Source: JBBIPA01 sp963820495
GTDB lineage: Bacteria; Chloroflexota; Dehalococcoidia; GIF9; UBA5629
DNA: 64,000 nt
Direction: 5' to 3'
Assembly (NCBI GenBank): GCA_963820495.1
Contig: CAWGAF010000002.1
Location: 930,001 to 994,000, forward strand
Shown one piece after another: positions 8,227 through 15,690 of the stretch (positions are counted from its first letter, which is position 1; each line of letters starts with the position of its first letter). Position numbers and translations under genes: made by a program. The notes under the pieces were generated by a model that worked only from the letters and a program-made list of their open reading frames with translations, made no database searches and was not told the origin of the DNA.

Positions 8227-8466
8227 ATGACAGAACTAGCCAAGGAATTGGAAGATAAAATAAAAAGTTCTCAGGGATGGAAATGTGCTGATTGCGGTAT
8301 CAGCATTATCAGCATTAAGTCTCGAAGCCACATTCATCACAAGGATAGAGACCCTACTAACGTCAAAATTGCCAATTTAGTGGCCCTCTGTGGAAAATGT
8401 TACGAGAAAAAAACATCAATGCAGCTAGACAAGGATAGAAAGTTTAAAGACAAGGAGCGATGGTAA
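8227..8466 (+). CDS. small HNH-like zinc-finger protein
   Basis: The start is set at the ATG at 8227 because AGGAGG (8215-8220) sits six bases before it; the upstream in-frame TTG at 8206 lies inside the -10 box. The 79-aa product has GWKCADCG near residue 18, HIHHKD near 38 and LVALCGKCYEKK near 60. That is the CxxC / HxHHK / CxxC order of HNH nucleases. The HxHH core with a following Asp is present, so catalytic activity is possible. A promoter lies immediately upstream; no partner gene is adjacent. Confidence 0.75.
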   Translation: MTELAKELEDKIKSSQGWKCADCGISIISIKSRSHIHHKDRDPTNVKIANLVALCGKCYEKKTSMQLDKDRKFKDKERW

Positions 8467-8618
8467 TACACATCCAATAATAATGGTCGCAGTTTGGCTT
8501 ACCGGGTAACCAACATTTCATCGGAGTGTGTGATGGGTAAAATTACCATTGCACAACATACTATATTCTTTTAGTCAATGACTCCAGCACAATATCGCTT
8601 CTGTTTTATCTTCACACC

Positions 8619-8804
8619 GGTGGGCAGACCCCAGCCTCTTTTCACCTGGCTCCCAATTTAGCGGTTAGATACGGGATCATCCGCCTGGACGGAGTCCCAT
8701 CATACCTCATACGGGTTTGGCCAGGAGGGCAGGGGCACCATGTTGTGCACACGGGTTTGCTCGGTTGAGCTCCCAAAACTGACAGCGGTGTCTCCCTGCC
8801 CACC
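8619..8804 (-). ncRNA. structured non-coding flank of the IS110 element; candidate bridge RNA
   Basis: On the minus strand this follows the transposase stop. The region is closed by a long-range pairing, GGTGGGCAG (plus strand 8619-8627) with CTGCCCACC (8796-8804). Inside are two modules 40 bp apart on the plus strand, each CCAT-N6-CAYACGGGTTTG (CCAT at 8698 and 8738; CAYACGGGTTT at 8708 and 8748). IS110-family recombinases use an element-encoded bridge RNA with two guide loops, placed 5' or 3' of the gene depending on subgroup. Two similar modules in a closed structure fit that idea, but the role is inference. Confidence 0.45.
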
Positions 8805-8833
8805 CTGATGCAATTATTATAACCTCCAATATT

Positions 8834-10108
8834 TTAAACTGCTACCAGTCTTAGTTCTGGTTTTGAAACCTGGTAATAGGTCTGATTCTTAACCAGGGCA
8901 AAGGCCAAACGCAACAGCCTATTAAGTGCTGCTCCGACTACTTCCCTTCCACTGAGAGGGTTGGCATGAACCGGTCGTTCTCGTCTTTGCTTCGCCCAAT
9001 CACGGAAATCAGAGTTGAGTCGTAGCATCGGGATGACCGACGTCCATGCACAGTATCTCAGTACCGGGCGACCTTGCTTGCTCATCGGAGTTCGTGACCT
9101 CTTTTTCCCGGCTGATTCCGATTCGGTGGGATTACTGCCGGCCATCTTAATCATCTGTTTGGCACTCCGGTAAGACCTGAAACAGCCCAGTTCTGCCAGT
9201 AATCCAGCCACAGCAATATAGTTGAGCCCCCTTATCGAGAGCAGGTATTTCCCTTCCTCTGTTTCATCCACCAACCTTATTAGCGTTCTCTCTATAATGT
9301 GAATGTGCCGTCTAATTAACTCAAGCTTATCGACCAGGAATGCGATCTCAGAGGACGCCGACCGTGCGCCGGCGTCGATCCCGATTGATGTTCTCGCTGA
9401 GCAATGAAGTGTTTTCAGTTTTCTTCGCATAAGGCGTCGTCCTTTGTGCTGGGCTTCAATTGTAGCCACAAATTCCTCCTCCACCATCCCATCAATCACC
9501 CTGGGGATAGGGCAGATGGAAAGTACGCTCAGAGCCGTTAAAGCACAGGGGTCTTTGAAGACCTGGGTGAACTCAGGGAAAAGCGCGTCCAGAAGCCCTT
9601 TTATCAGGTTGGTTATTCTGGTCCTTTCCTTGACCAGCCGGCGGTAGGCATTGTGGGCGGTACGCAGTTCAGCATAAACGCCCTGTGGCAATTTACTCTC
9701 GGTAAACTCACCGGTGCATAAGAGCTGTGCCGCCACCTCGCTGTCGCGATAGTCATTCTTCCTGCGATTGAGATCTTTGCCCTCTCGCCTCCGCTTAAGG
9801 GTAAACTGGTTGATAAAGCGAAACGGAATGCCTTGCTCGTCCAGGAAGTAAGCCACATTTCGCCAGTAGTGACCCCCCGTCTCGATAGCGAACATGACAC
9901 CCCGGCAATCGGATTTCACCATTTCCATCCTGGCTCGGCGTAGCATAACCTCGAGTCCTTCTCTGGTATTGTCGACTTTGAATTTATCCCGGGTGGTAAA
10001 ATCTTGAGTAATAGCCACTGCTGCATGCCTCTTTTTATGAGGGTCGACTCCTATAATTAAATATCCCTCAGGTACTTGCTTTCGTTTTCTGGCTGCGGTA
10101 TTCTCCAT
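8834..10108 (-). CDS. IS110-family (DEDD) transposase/recombinase
   Basis: The protein is 424 aa. The N-terminal RuvC-like DEDD domain shows YLIIGVDPHKKRHA (Asp 22), FAIETGGHYWRN (Glu) and RRKNDYRDSEVAAQLL (paired Asp). The C-terminal transposase_20 domain shows LLSIRGLNYIAVAGLLAELG and GSNPTESESAGKKRSR, which holds the conserved serine. Length and motif order are complete, so the gene is probably intact. IS110 elements insert without the usual terminal inverted repeats, so the element ends cannot be read directly. The 3' non-coding flank is unusually structured (see 8619-8804). Confidence 0.93.
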   Translation of the reverse strand: MENTAARKRKQVPEGYLIIGVDPHKKRHAAVAITQDFTTRDKFKVDNTREGLEVMLRRARMEMVKSDCRGVMFAIETGGHYWRNVAYFLDEQGIPFRFINQFTLKRRREGKDLNRRKNDYRDSEVAAQLLCTGEFTESKLPQGVYAELRTAHNAYRRLVKERTRITNLIKGLLDALFPEFTQVFKDPCALTALSVLSICPIPRVIDGMVEEEFVATIEAQHKGRRLMRRKLKTLHCSARTSIGIDAGARSASSEIAFLVDKLELIRRHIHIIERTLIRLVDETEEGKYLLSIRGLNYIAVAGLLAELGCFRSYRSAKQMIKMAGSNPTESESAGKKRSRTPMSKQGRPVLRYCAWTSVIPMLRLNSDFRDWAKQRRERPVHANPLSGREVVGAALNRLLRLAFALVKNQTYYQVSKPELRLVAV

Positions 10109-10286
10109 TTGAGACGGCTCCTCCTACCTTAGATTTGGTGTTAAGCTGCACACCGTTCTTTCTATTGTAGCCGCAGCCATCTCCGTTAGTTATTCCATAT
10201 ACTAATTCTGACTATTGTAAAGTAGTTGAGTTGCCTAGAAAAGGACAATATCTCTATTGCAGAGAAACTAAGAAAAGTTCTTATAT

Positions 10287-10499
10287 ACTTAAAAACATTA
10301 ACTTTTATAACCTTTTTAACCCTTAAATGCCAAGGTAATTCGGAAAAGGTTAATAGGGTTACAAAGGTTAGTTTTTAAGTATATAAATGTATAGTACTGT
10401 TAGGGGGGGGGAATCGTACATCTATATGGCTTCTGCTTCTGAGTCTATTCTGCTTGTGGACTAACTTGAGAAGTGGTATAAATATTTGGGGGCAGGTTA
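10287..10499 (+). repeat. hairpin-plus-promoter repeat, full copy D
   Basis: This matches copy A along its length. The hairpin arms ACTTAAAAACATTAAC (from 10287) and GGTTAGTTTTTAAGT (to 10380) share the inner motif AAATGCCAAGGTAATTCGG. The tail at 10454-10499 has CTAACTTGAGAAGTGG and TATAAATATTTGGGGGCAGG. TTGTGG, 17 bp, TATAAA is the promoter-like part. It ends 57 bp before the gene at 10556. Confidence 0.75.
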
Positions 10500-10555
10500 T
10501 ATAAAAATTGGCGACAGATAAGTCATTTTGCCAAAAACAATTATGAGGTTAAGCA

Positions 10556-11803
10556 ATGCGACTATTAATATTGTCTGAAACAATAGATTGGGAAGACGTT
10601 GAAAAATCATATAGGCCTCCATACGATATAAAACTTGATAAAGGTAATCTAAATGAACAATGGGGTTTTAATTTTTCAGTCTTTGATTACGACGTTTCAT
10701 TTATTCATATTAAGCAGCCTAGTTTTTCTGAAGGTTATTATAAAAATCTTCCAAAACTGGAGAGCGATTCTTTAATCGCTCTCCAAAATGGACGTACAAT
10801 TATTTGCTTACCAGAATCTATTAATTTTTCTTCTTATTATCATGATCGTTATCGTGGTCAGATAACAGGTATGTCAGCATATCAGTGGCTAGAGCCATTA
10901 GGAGTCGAGTTATGTGACAATGAGGGAGAAGATATTAAACCTACAGGAAATGGTAAAGTACAGGTATTACAAAAATACCTCGAATTTGTACCTAGATATT
11001 ATCAAATATTAAAGCAAGGTCTAAATATAACTAACAAGCTAGCTGTTGTAGATGACACAGACATCATCGTTGGGTTTGAATTACAAGTTGGAAAAGGAAC
11101 CTTAGTTATAATTCCACCGCCTATTTTAGATCATGAACATTATCATTTGGTAATTCCTCAATTAATGGAAGTTGCTCGTCGTTATTATGAGCGTGCTCAA
11201 CGCCAAATAATTATAGGTGATGCTCCAGAATGGATAGGCTCTTATCAGGTATCGCGTGTAAATGTTTTAAATGGTGAAATAAGTAAACTAACTGACGAGA
11301 AGTTAAAATATGACAGATTATCTTATTTGCTTTATGGAACTGGCGATGAATTAGTTAGTAGCGTTATTTTGTTATTAGAGGAACTTGGTCTTAAGGTAGA
11401 ACGGCAACCACTAAGTGCTAACATTGATTTAATAGCTAAGTATCAAAGACATAATCTTGGATTTGCAGTAGAAGTTACGGGAATAAAGGGAATAATACGT
11501 AAAGATAGTGTCAAGGTTGCGCAGGTTTGGAAACACCTTACAGATAGCACTGGCACAAGTAAGGAAAAGGATAAAGTTGTGATAGCTGCTAATACGCAGT
11601 ATCATTTAGAACCCCAAAAAAGAAATCCGCAGGGGTTTTCACCAGATATTATTAAATTACTAGAACAAAATAGTGTTCTCATGATTACAACTTTTCAGCT
11701 TTATGAACAATGGAAAAAAGTGCATGAGGGGCAAAGGTCATCAGAAGAAATCATTAAGGAAATGTATAATAGCTCTGGTTTTTACAAAGCAACCTGCCCT
11801 TAA
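10556..11803 (+). CDS. unknown 415-aa protein with a C-terminal nuclease-like domain
   Basis: I do not recognise the family. The N-terminal 210 residues contain strand-rich segments (TLVIIPPPILDHEHYHLVIPQL) that look like a sensor or binding domain. From about residue 265, GDELVSSVILLLEELG, then IDLIAKYQRHNLGFAVEVTG, has the helix / Asp / hairpin / E-x-T layout of restriction-endonuclease-like folds. The usual Lys of ExK is Thr here, so activity is doubtful. Codon use is strikingly AT-rich compared with neighbours such as the IS110 gene, suggesting recent acquisition. It lies between repeat copy D and the recombinase at 11976. Confidence 0.6.
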   Translation: MRLLILSETIDWEDVEKSYRPPYDIKLDKGNLNEQWGFNFSVFDYDVSFIHIKQPSFSEGYYKNLPKLESDSLIALQNGRTIICLPESINFSSYYHDRYRGQITGMSAYQWLEPLGVELCDNEGEDIKPTGNGKVQVLQKYLEFVPRYYQILKQGLNITNKLAVVDDTDIIVGFELQVGKGTLVIIPPPILDHEHYHLVIPQLMEVARRYYERAQRQIIIGDAPEWIGSYQVSRVNVLNGEISKLTDEKLKYDRLSYLLYGTGDELVSSVILLLEELGLKVERQPLSANIDLIAKYQRHNLGFAVEVTGIKGIIRKDSVKVAQVWKHLTDSTGTSKEKDKVVIAANTQYHLEPQKRNPQGFSPDIIKLLEQNSVLMITTFQLYEQWKKVHEGQRSSEEIIKEMYNSSGFYKATCP

Positions 11804-11935
11804 TAGTTGCATTACTTCCTAAATTAACACTGTAACTAGTTAACCTTCTTCTATCTCTACATCCACATCTACAACAACATGCATATAATGTCCATAACAT
11901 CCTGTGGACTTGCCCCAGTTTCTGTACTAGCACAT

Positions 11936-11972
11936 ACTTAAAAACATTAACTTTTGTAACCTTTTTAACCCT
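11936..11972 (+). repeat. left-arm fragment of the hairpin repeat
   Basis: ACTTAAAAACATTAAC and TAACCTTTTTAACCC match the left arm of copies A and D almost exactly. The right arm and tail are missing. It touches the 3' end of the tyrosine recombinase gene. Confidence 0.7.
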
Positions 11973-11975
11973 AAC

Positions 11976-12950
11976 CTAATCCTTCTCCAACCTCCTATAC
12001 ACCCTCATACTCTCCTCAAACCTCACACTCCATGTGTACCTCAGCACCATGTCCAAGCTCTCCCATCCGCCTAATCTCATGATATGCTCAACATCCAATC
12101 CCGCCCGATGCAAATTCGATGCGAATGTTCTCCTGAATGTATGAGGATTACACGGTAAGCCAGTCCGTTCCTTCAACCTATAGAGCATCATCATAACTCC
12201 CCGTCGCTTCATACCGAACACAGCACCATGTTCATTCTCATTAACTAATTCCTTGAGCATTACTGCAGTCTTCTCCGAAAACAGAGCTTTTCGCTGCTTG
12301 TTGCCTTTACCGAGTACAGTTACGGTTCGATTCTCCCAATCGATATCTTCAACTCGGATATTTACCAACTCATTCAGCCTAATACCGCTATCTACGAATA
12401 AGCTAATGATAGCCTTATCTCGTGTGTTTCCAGCTTGTTCGATCAAATATTCAACCTGCACAAGGTCAAGACAAGACAATATCTTCTTACTTTGTCTTGG
12501 AGGATCGACCTTATCAGTAGGGGAGTACTTTACATAATCATTTTTGTACAGCCAATTACAGAATGCTCTTATAGCTCGATAATACCCGTGCTTACCATTA
12601 CCGCATTTACGCTCAGATAGGAATCTATTTATGCCGTCAGTAGTTAACTCATAATTCTGGACAAATGGCTTAAGGCAACACTCATAGAATTCTATCGTCC
12701 GTAAACTTAAGCCTTGTCTTCGGGAACAGAGGAATGCATTAATAAGGTCGGAAGAAGAAGCAGAGGAACTAATGGTAGGCCGTACAGGAATCGAACCTGT
12801 GACACCCTGATTAAAAGTTATGGAGTGGGAAAATGGATCGTAAATGAGATAAAAATGGCCTGTTCGACACCCTGATTCGGCCTGACACCCTGATTCGTCA
12901 AACACTAGGTCCAACCGACAAATATAGACCAGGAGGTTGTGACCTATCAT
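11976..12950 (-). CDS. tyrosine recombinase (XerC/D-like integrase) reading through the tRNA-Lys fragment
   Basis: The conserved protein begins after the tRNA fragment (SSSDLINAFLCSRRQGLS) with a SAM-like core-binding domain. The catalytic domain follows: Arg in DSGIRLNELVNIR, Lys in LGKGNKQR, HTFRR, GGW and the nucleophile Tyr in LRYTW. All catalytic residues are present. The N-terminus is unclear: no ATG, GTG or TTG lies between the tRNA fragment (12773-12818) and the domain. The open frame instead runs back through the tRNA (GVTGSIPVRPT) to the ATG at 12950. The gene start may have been separated by recombination at the att site. Confidence 0.8.
   Translation of the reverse strand: MIGHNLLVYICRLDLVFDESGCQAESGCRTGHFYLIYDPFSHSITFNQGVTGSIPVRPTISSSASSSDLINAFLCSRRQGLSLRTIEFYECCLKPFVQNYELTTDGINRFLSERKCGNGKHGYYRAIRAFCNWLYKNDYVKYSPTDKVDPPRQSKKILSCLDLVQVEYLIEQAGNTRDKAIISLFVDSGIRLNELVNIRVEDIDWENRTVTVLGKGNKQRKALFSEKTAVMLKELVNENEHGAVFGMKRRGVMMMLYRLKERTGLPCNPHTFRRTFASNLHRAGLDVEHIMRLGGWESLDMVLRYTWSVRFEESMRVYRRLEKD
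12773..12818 (-). repeat. attachment-site copy: 3' part of tRNA-Lys
   Basis: These 46 bp are identical to the 3' 46 bp (T-arm, variable region, anticodon 3' side, acceptor and CCA) of the intact tRNA-Lys at 53361-53406, same strand. Identity stops sharply at 12819, where the anticodon sequence diverges. This is the classic signature of integration into a tRNA 3' end. A tyrosine recombinase lies on each side. Confidence 0.85.
12866..12897 (-). repeat. two 18-bp units derived from the tRNA-Lys sequence
   Basis: GACACCCTGATTCG occurs at 12866 and again at 12884, exactly 18 bp apart. GACACCCTGATT is also part of the tRNA-Lys fragment (12801-12812). The units lie between the att copy and the recombinase start and could be integrase arm or core-type sites, or debris of repeated integration. 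Confidence 0.55.
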
Positions 12951-13929
12951 GGCAAAGAAAAATAATCGCCGGACAACTGGCAGGATACTTAAAGAGCTTA
13001 TCGACTACTACGAAATATGCAATCGCAGCGAAGGGAAAAGCCCGAAGACGATACTGTGGTATTCAGCTAACCTGATACAGTTCGACCAGTACCTCAAGAG
13101 CAGACACAATTCAACTACCATCGAGAAGCTCGAAATCAAGATATTACGCGAGTACGTCCTCTATCTGCTAAACAAAACCAAAAGGAACAGCAATCGCAAT
13201 TCATCAAGTAAAGAACAATTATCACCGATGACAGTTCACGGGCATGTGAGGACATTGAAAGCTTTTTTCTCGTGGCTGGTCAAGGAGGCATTCATTGATC
13301 AGAATCCAGCGGCAGGGCTAAAGCCCCCAAAGCTGCCGCGCAAAGTCATAACCATTCTCTCGGACGATGAGATTAGGATTATCCTCAACACATTCAATCT
13401 AAAAATTCCGATTGATGCCAGGAACCAGACGATTGTCATGATCCTGCTTGATGCGGGGCTACGGACTCATGAATTGATAAGCTTAAAGATGAGCGATCTC
13501 CACCTCAAGGAAGGGATAGTTAAGGTTATGGGCAAAGGACAGAAAGAACGCATTGTACCCATTGGCGCTGTTGCCCAGAGAGCCCTCAATAGGTATCTGT
13601 TTCGCTTCAGGCAGAGGCCAGTTCATGCTGCGGTCGACAATGTATTTCTAACACAGGATGGTCACTCACTCACGGATAATTGCATTAAGCTTATGTTTAC
13701 CAGGCTGGCAAAACGCTCGGGCATATGTCGGCTCCATGCACACCTGTGTCGACATACCTTCGCAACGAAATACTTGGCAAATGGTGGTGATGTATTTAGC
13801 CTACAGCAAATGTTAGGCCACTCGTCACTCGAAATGGTGAGACGCTATGCCAATTTGACATCAAATCACATAATTATGCAGCATCAGCAATTTTCTCCGC
13901 TTGACCGAGTTAATCTCCGTGCCATTTAG
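12949..13929 (+). CDS. tyrosine recombinase (phage-type integrase)
   Basis: The protein is 326 aa. The core-binding domain (about 10-115) includes SPKTILWYSANLIQFDQYL and TVHGHVRTLKAFFSWLV. The catalytic domain has Arg in DAGLRTHELISLK, Lys in MGKGQKERIVP, HLCRHTFATKYL, LGHSS and Tyr in VRRYANL, so all catalytic residues are present. AGGAGG is at 12931-12936, a long 12 bases before the ATG. It is transcribed into the island, just inside the left att copy, the usual place for the element's own integrase. Confidence 0.92.
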   Translation: MAKKNNRRTTGRILKELIDYYEICNRSEGKSPKTILWYSANLIQFDQYLKSRHNSTTIEKLEIKILREYVLYLLNKTKRNSNRNSSSKEQLSPMTVHGHVRTLKAFFSWLVKEAFIDQNPAAGLKPPKLPRKVITILSDDEIRIILNTFNLKIPIDARNQTIVMILLDAGLRTHELISLKMSDLHLKEGIVKVMGKGQKERIVPIGAVAQRALNRYLFRFRQRPVHAAVDNVFLTQDGHSLTDNCIKLMFTRLAKRSGICRLHAHLCRHTFATKYLANGGDVFSLQQMLGHSSLEMVRRYANLTSNHIIMQHQQFSPLDRVNLRAI

Positions 13930-14055
13930 TGTATTAGGGGATTGAATATATAACCTATATTTGTGACAGATAAGCATCGAAGTGGCAGAGCGATTCTAAC
14001 TAAAGGTAAAGTTTTAGCTTCAGCTAAAAATAATAAAAGCCGGTAGGGGAGTAAT

Positions 14056-14075
14056 CCCACCCTTGAGATGGGTGG
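14056..14075 (+). other. stem-loop CCCACCC/GGGTGG in an otherwise empty stretch
   Basis: CCCACCC, TTGAGAT, GGGTGG forms a tight hairpin. Flanks 14037-14049 and 14077-14089 (GCCGGTAGGGGA and TTCCCTGCTAGC) can pair imperfectly outside it. The surrounding 13930-14242 shows no convincing gene. It resembles the ends of compact transposons, but no transposase is present. Confidence 0.4.
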
Positions 14076-14242
14076 CGCTTCCCTGCTAGCTATAAAAACT
14101 GACCTCTGAAATTTAGGTGAGTGCCTTACCTGCTTATGCTCTGGACGTCTCTTGTTTGTTGATAGCCGTGTAACAAACCGTATCAATCAATACGCATAAG
14201 CAAAGACTCTCATATTCAAAAAAATTTTAAATGGCTTTTACG

Positions 14243-14260
14243 TTCATTTACGTAAATGAA
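14243..14260. promoter_or_regulatory. 18-bp perfect palindrome, probable operator
   Basis: TTCATTTACGTAAATGAA is a perfect palindrome with half-site TTCATTTAC. A half-like GTTCATT recurs 12 bp further on. It lies about 175 bp upstream of the 153-aa gene at 14435. A dimeric regulator is expected to bind; which one is unknown. Confidence 0.5.
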
Positions 14261-14378
14261 GGTTCATTCTGTTAATGCACATTAGCTTATTTTGTTACAT
14301 ACTGAAGCTGACAAATTGAAGGCACATTAACAATCGAATAGCTGAAGTCCAGAGCCTTGCCTTGGAGGTTAATAAATA

Positions 14379-14405
14379 CCCTAGCCAGGTAATAGCTAGC
14401 TAGGG
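14379..14405 (+). promoter_or_regulatory. inverted repeat upstream of the 153-aa gene
   Basis: CCCTAGC and GCTAGGG flank a 13-base loop, 30 bp before the ATG at 14435 and just before the ribosome-binding site (AGAAGGGAG). It could be a leader hairpin or an operator. Confidence 0.45.
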
Positions 14406-14434
14406 CAAATCTAACACAGAAGGGAGAACCAACC

Positions 14435-14896
14435 ATGCTAGACTGGAACAAGTATATCGAGATAGCCAGTAAGTTTCAACGCAAGGCAAAGCCAGCGGAT
14501 AGAGAGGACTTAAAACAGGACATTATCCTAAAACTTGCCGAAGTGGAGTCGAAGTATAACGGCAGTGGCGAAACCCTTAACGAAGGCGGGATGGTAAGAG
14601 TAGCCAGCTATACAGTTTTAGCGTATTGGCGAGAGATAATGAGGCTACCACCGATAACCAGCCTCAATGACACTGTAGATGATGGCGAAGGCAATGAAAC
14701 TGAGTTTTACCAGATGTTAGCCGACGATAAGGCTGTAGATATTGAAGGTTGGCTTGACGCTAAACTGTGGCTATATAGAGCACCGCCGAGGCTGGTTAAA
14801 ATAGCCTATAAAAAGGTAAGCGGAATACCACTTGAAGCTAAAGACACGGAATATCTACGACGATTTAGGAAAAATGGTCAAAAAATGCTGTTTTAG
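14435..14896 (+). CDS. 153-aa protein with a sigma-region-2-like start
   Basis: AAGGGAG lies nine bases before the ATG. Near residues 20-35, KPADREDLKQDIILKLAEV looks like the start of sigma-70 region 2 (EDLxQxxxLxL). Further on, VRVASYTVLAYWREI recalls region 2.3-2.4, but no region 4 helix-turn-helix follows. The C-terminus is basic (EYLRRFRKNGQK). I cannot name a family; a degenerate or phage-type sigma-like regulator is the best guess. It precedes the candidate structured RNA at 14897-15293 and may share its transcript. Confidence 0.55.
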   Translation: MLDWNKYIEIASKFQRKAKPADREDLKQDIILKLAEVESKYNGSGETLNEGGMVRVASYTVLAYWREIMRLPPITSLNDTVDDGEGNETEFYQMLADDKAVDIEGWLDAKLWLYRAPPRLVKIAYKKVSGIPLEAKDTEYLRRFRKNGQKMLF

Positions 14897-14963
14897 GTGT
14901 GGGATTTTAACCCCGTTTTGGAATTATATTAGTGAGAGGGTAAAACCTCTTGCGGAGTAACTA

Positions 14964-14988
14964 CCGATGCCAGCGGATTGCGGGTCGG
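14964..14988 (+). other. RNA hairpin module 1
   Basis: Outer stem CCGA/TCGG, a 5' bulge TG, inner stem CCAGC/GCGGG with an A-G mismatch, and loop GGATT. The inner part is the same as module 2; the outer stem differs but still pairs. Confidence 0.6.
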
Positions 14989-15109
14989 CAAGGCTCTGGA
15001 CAATAGAATAAGGCTATACACCACTTTTGAGCAAGGTTTTTCTTTGGGCTTAAAATGCCTTGCTTCGCTTGCTCTACCTATCTTTTAGTTCTTTGAGTTT
15101 ACTCTCAAA

Positions 15110-15138
15110 CGATAGTGCCAGCGGTTTGCGGGCTATCG
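15110..15138 (+). other. RNA hairpin module 2
   Basis: Outer stem CGATAG/CTATCG, a 5' bulge TG, inner stem CCAGC/GCGGG with the same A-G mismatch, and loop GGTTT. The outer stem is six pairs with no sequence match to module 1, so pairing is conserved while sequence is not. Confidence 0.6.
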
Positions 15139-15248
15139 AAAAAAGGCTGTAAAGATGGTAAGAGAGCGGAGACAAAAACAAAGAAAAAGTTGCTTAAAAG
15201 ATAGGGGATAGTTTTGCCAAAAATTGAATAGTGATTTTAGACAATCAA

Positions 15249-15293
15249 GGCAAAAGAGCCTCTGAAGTGCAGGGGGTTCTTTTGCCTTTTTTT
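15249..15293 (+). terminator. strong intrinsic terminator
   Basis: GGCAAAAGAGCC pairs with GGTTCTTTTGCC, with inner pairing CCTCTG/CAGGGG, followed by seven T. Confidence 0.85.
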
Positions 15294-15304
15294 GTGTCTT
15301 TTTC

Positions 15305-15340
15305 AAGGGGTAGTCGGAAAGTGCCGATTACCCCTTTTTT
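15305..15340 (+). terminator. second intrinsic terminator in tandem
   Basis: AAGGGGTAGTCGG pairs with CCGATTACCCCTT, followed by a T-run to 15340. It lies 12 bp after the first terminator. Confidence 0.8.
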
Positions 15341-15690
15341 GTGCCTAAATATGTTGAATTACCTACTTGAACCACTATAGCATTTACGATTCATTGCACT
15401 TTGCAGGCTTTTGTGCAGCCAACCATCCGAGATCACATCACCGGTGACATCGCCACTGCTAAGTATCCACCCGATGTCTGGCGCATCTTCTTGGTTGGGC
15501 ATATTTTTGGGGATATGACAATCAGTGGAAAGTCGCAACCGTAGTAGAAGGTCTTTCCTGCGCTCCTTGCCATGTGTGGACACGGTAGCTACAACCACGG
15601 CAACAACAGAAAGAGCATAGCGCTACCCCGGAGGCGACTTAAACATAAGTGCTGAGTTATGCAATTAAGCACTTAGGCTCAGCCTGCAGA
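15341..15690. other. 350 bp with no supported gene
   Basis: Short open frames exist on both strands (for example minus 15359-15598), but none has a ribosome-binding site or a recognisable motif. I see no RNA gene or strong hairpin here. Confidence 0.4.

Larger units (their letters stand above)
8619..10108 (-). mobile_element. IS110-family insertion sequence (minimal extent)
   Basis: The element consists of an intact DEDD transposase plus the structured 3' flank. True ends probably lie somewhat outside: left of 8619 and right of 10108. I could not define a target duplication, as expected for this family. Confidence 0.7.
14897..15293 (+). ncRNA. candidate structured RNA with two covarying hairpin modules and a terminator
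   Basis: There is no reading frame in this 400-base stretch. It carries two copies of one stem-loop design (14964-14988 and 15110-15138): identical inner sequence, different but fully paired outer stems. Each is preceded by another small hairpin (AGAGG/CCTCT near 14935; TTGAG/CTCAA near 15093) and followed by AAGGCT. It ends at a strong intrinsic terminator (15249-15293), with a second terminator at 15305-15340. It may be a 3' extension of the 14435 mRNA or a separate transcript. I do not recognise it as a named RNA family. Confidence 0.55.

Noticed and set aside
13926..14186. 86-aa minus-strand open frame
   Set aside because: It covers the stem-loop region, has no ribosome-binding site or motif, and the opposite strand reads equally protein-like. 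More likely non-coding.
15359..15598. 79-aa minus-strand open frame
   Set aside because: No recognisable domain and no good ribosome-binding site; a plus-strand frame over the same bases is equally plausible. Not enough to call a gene.
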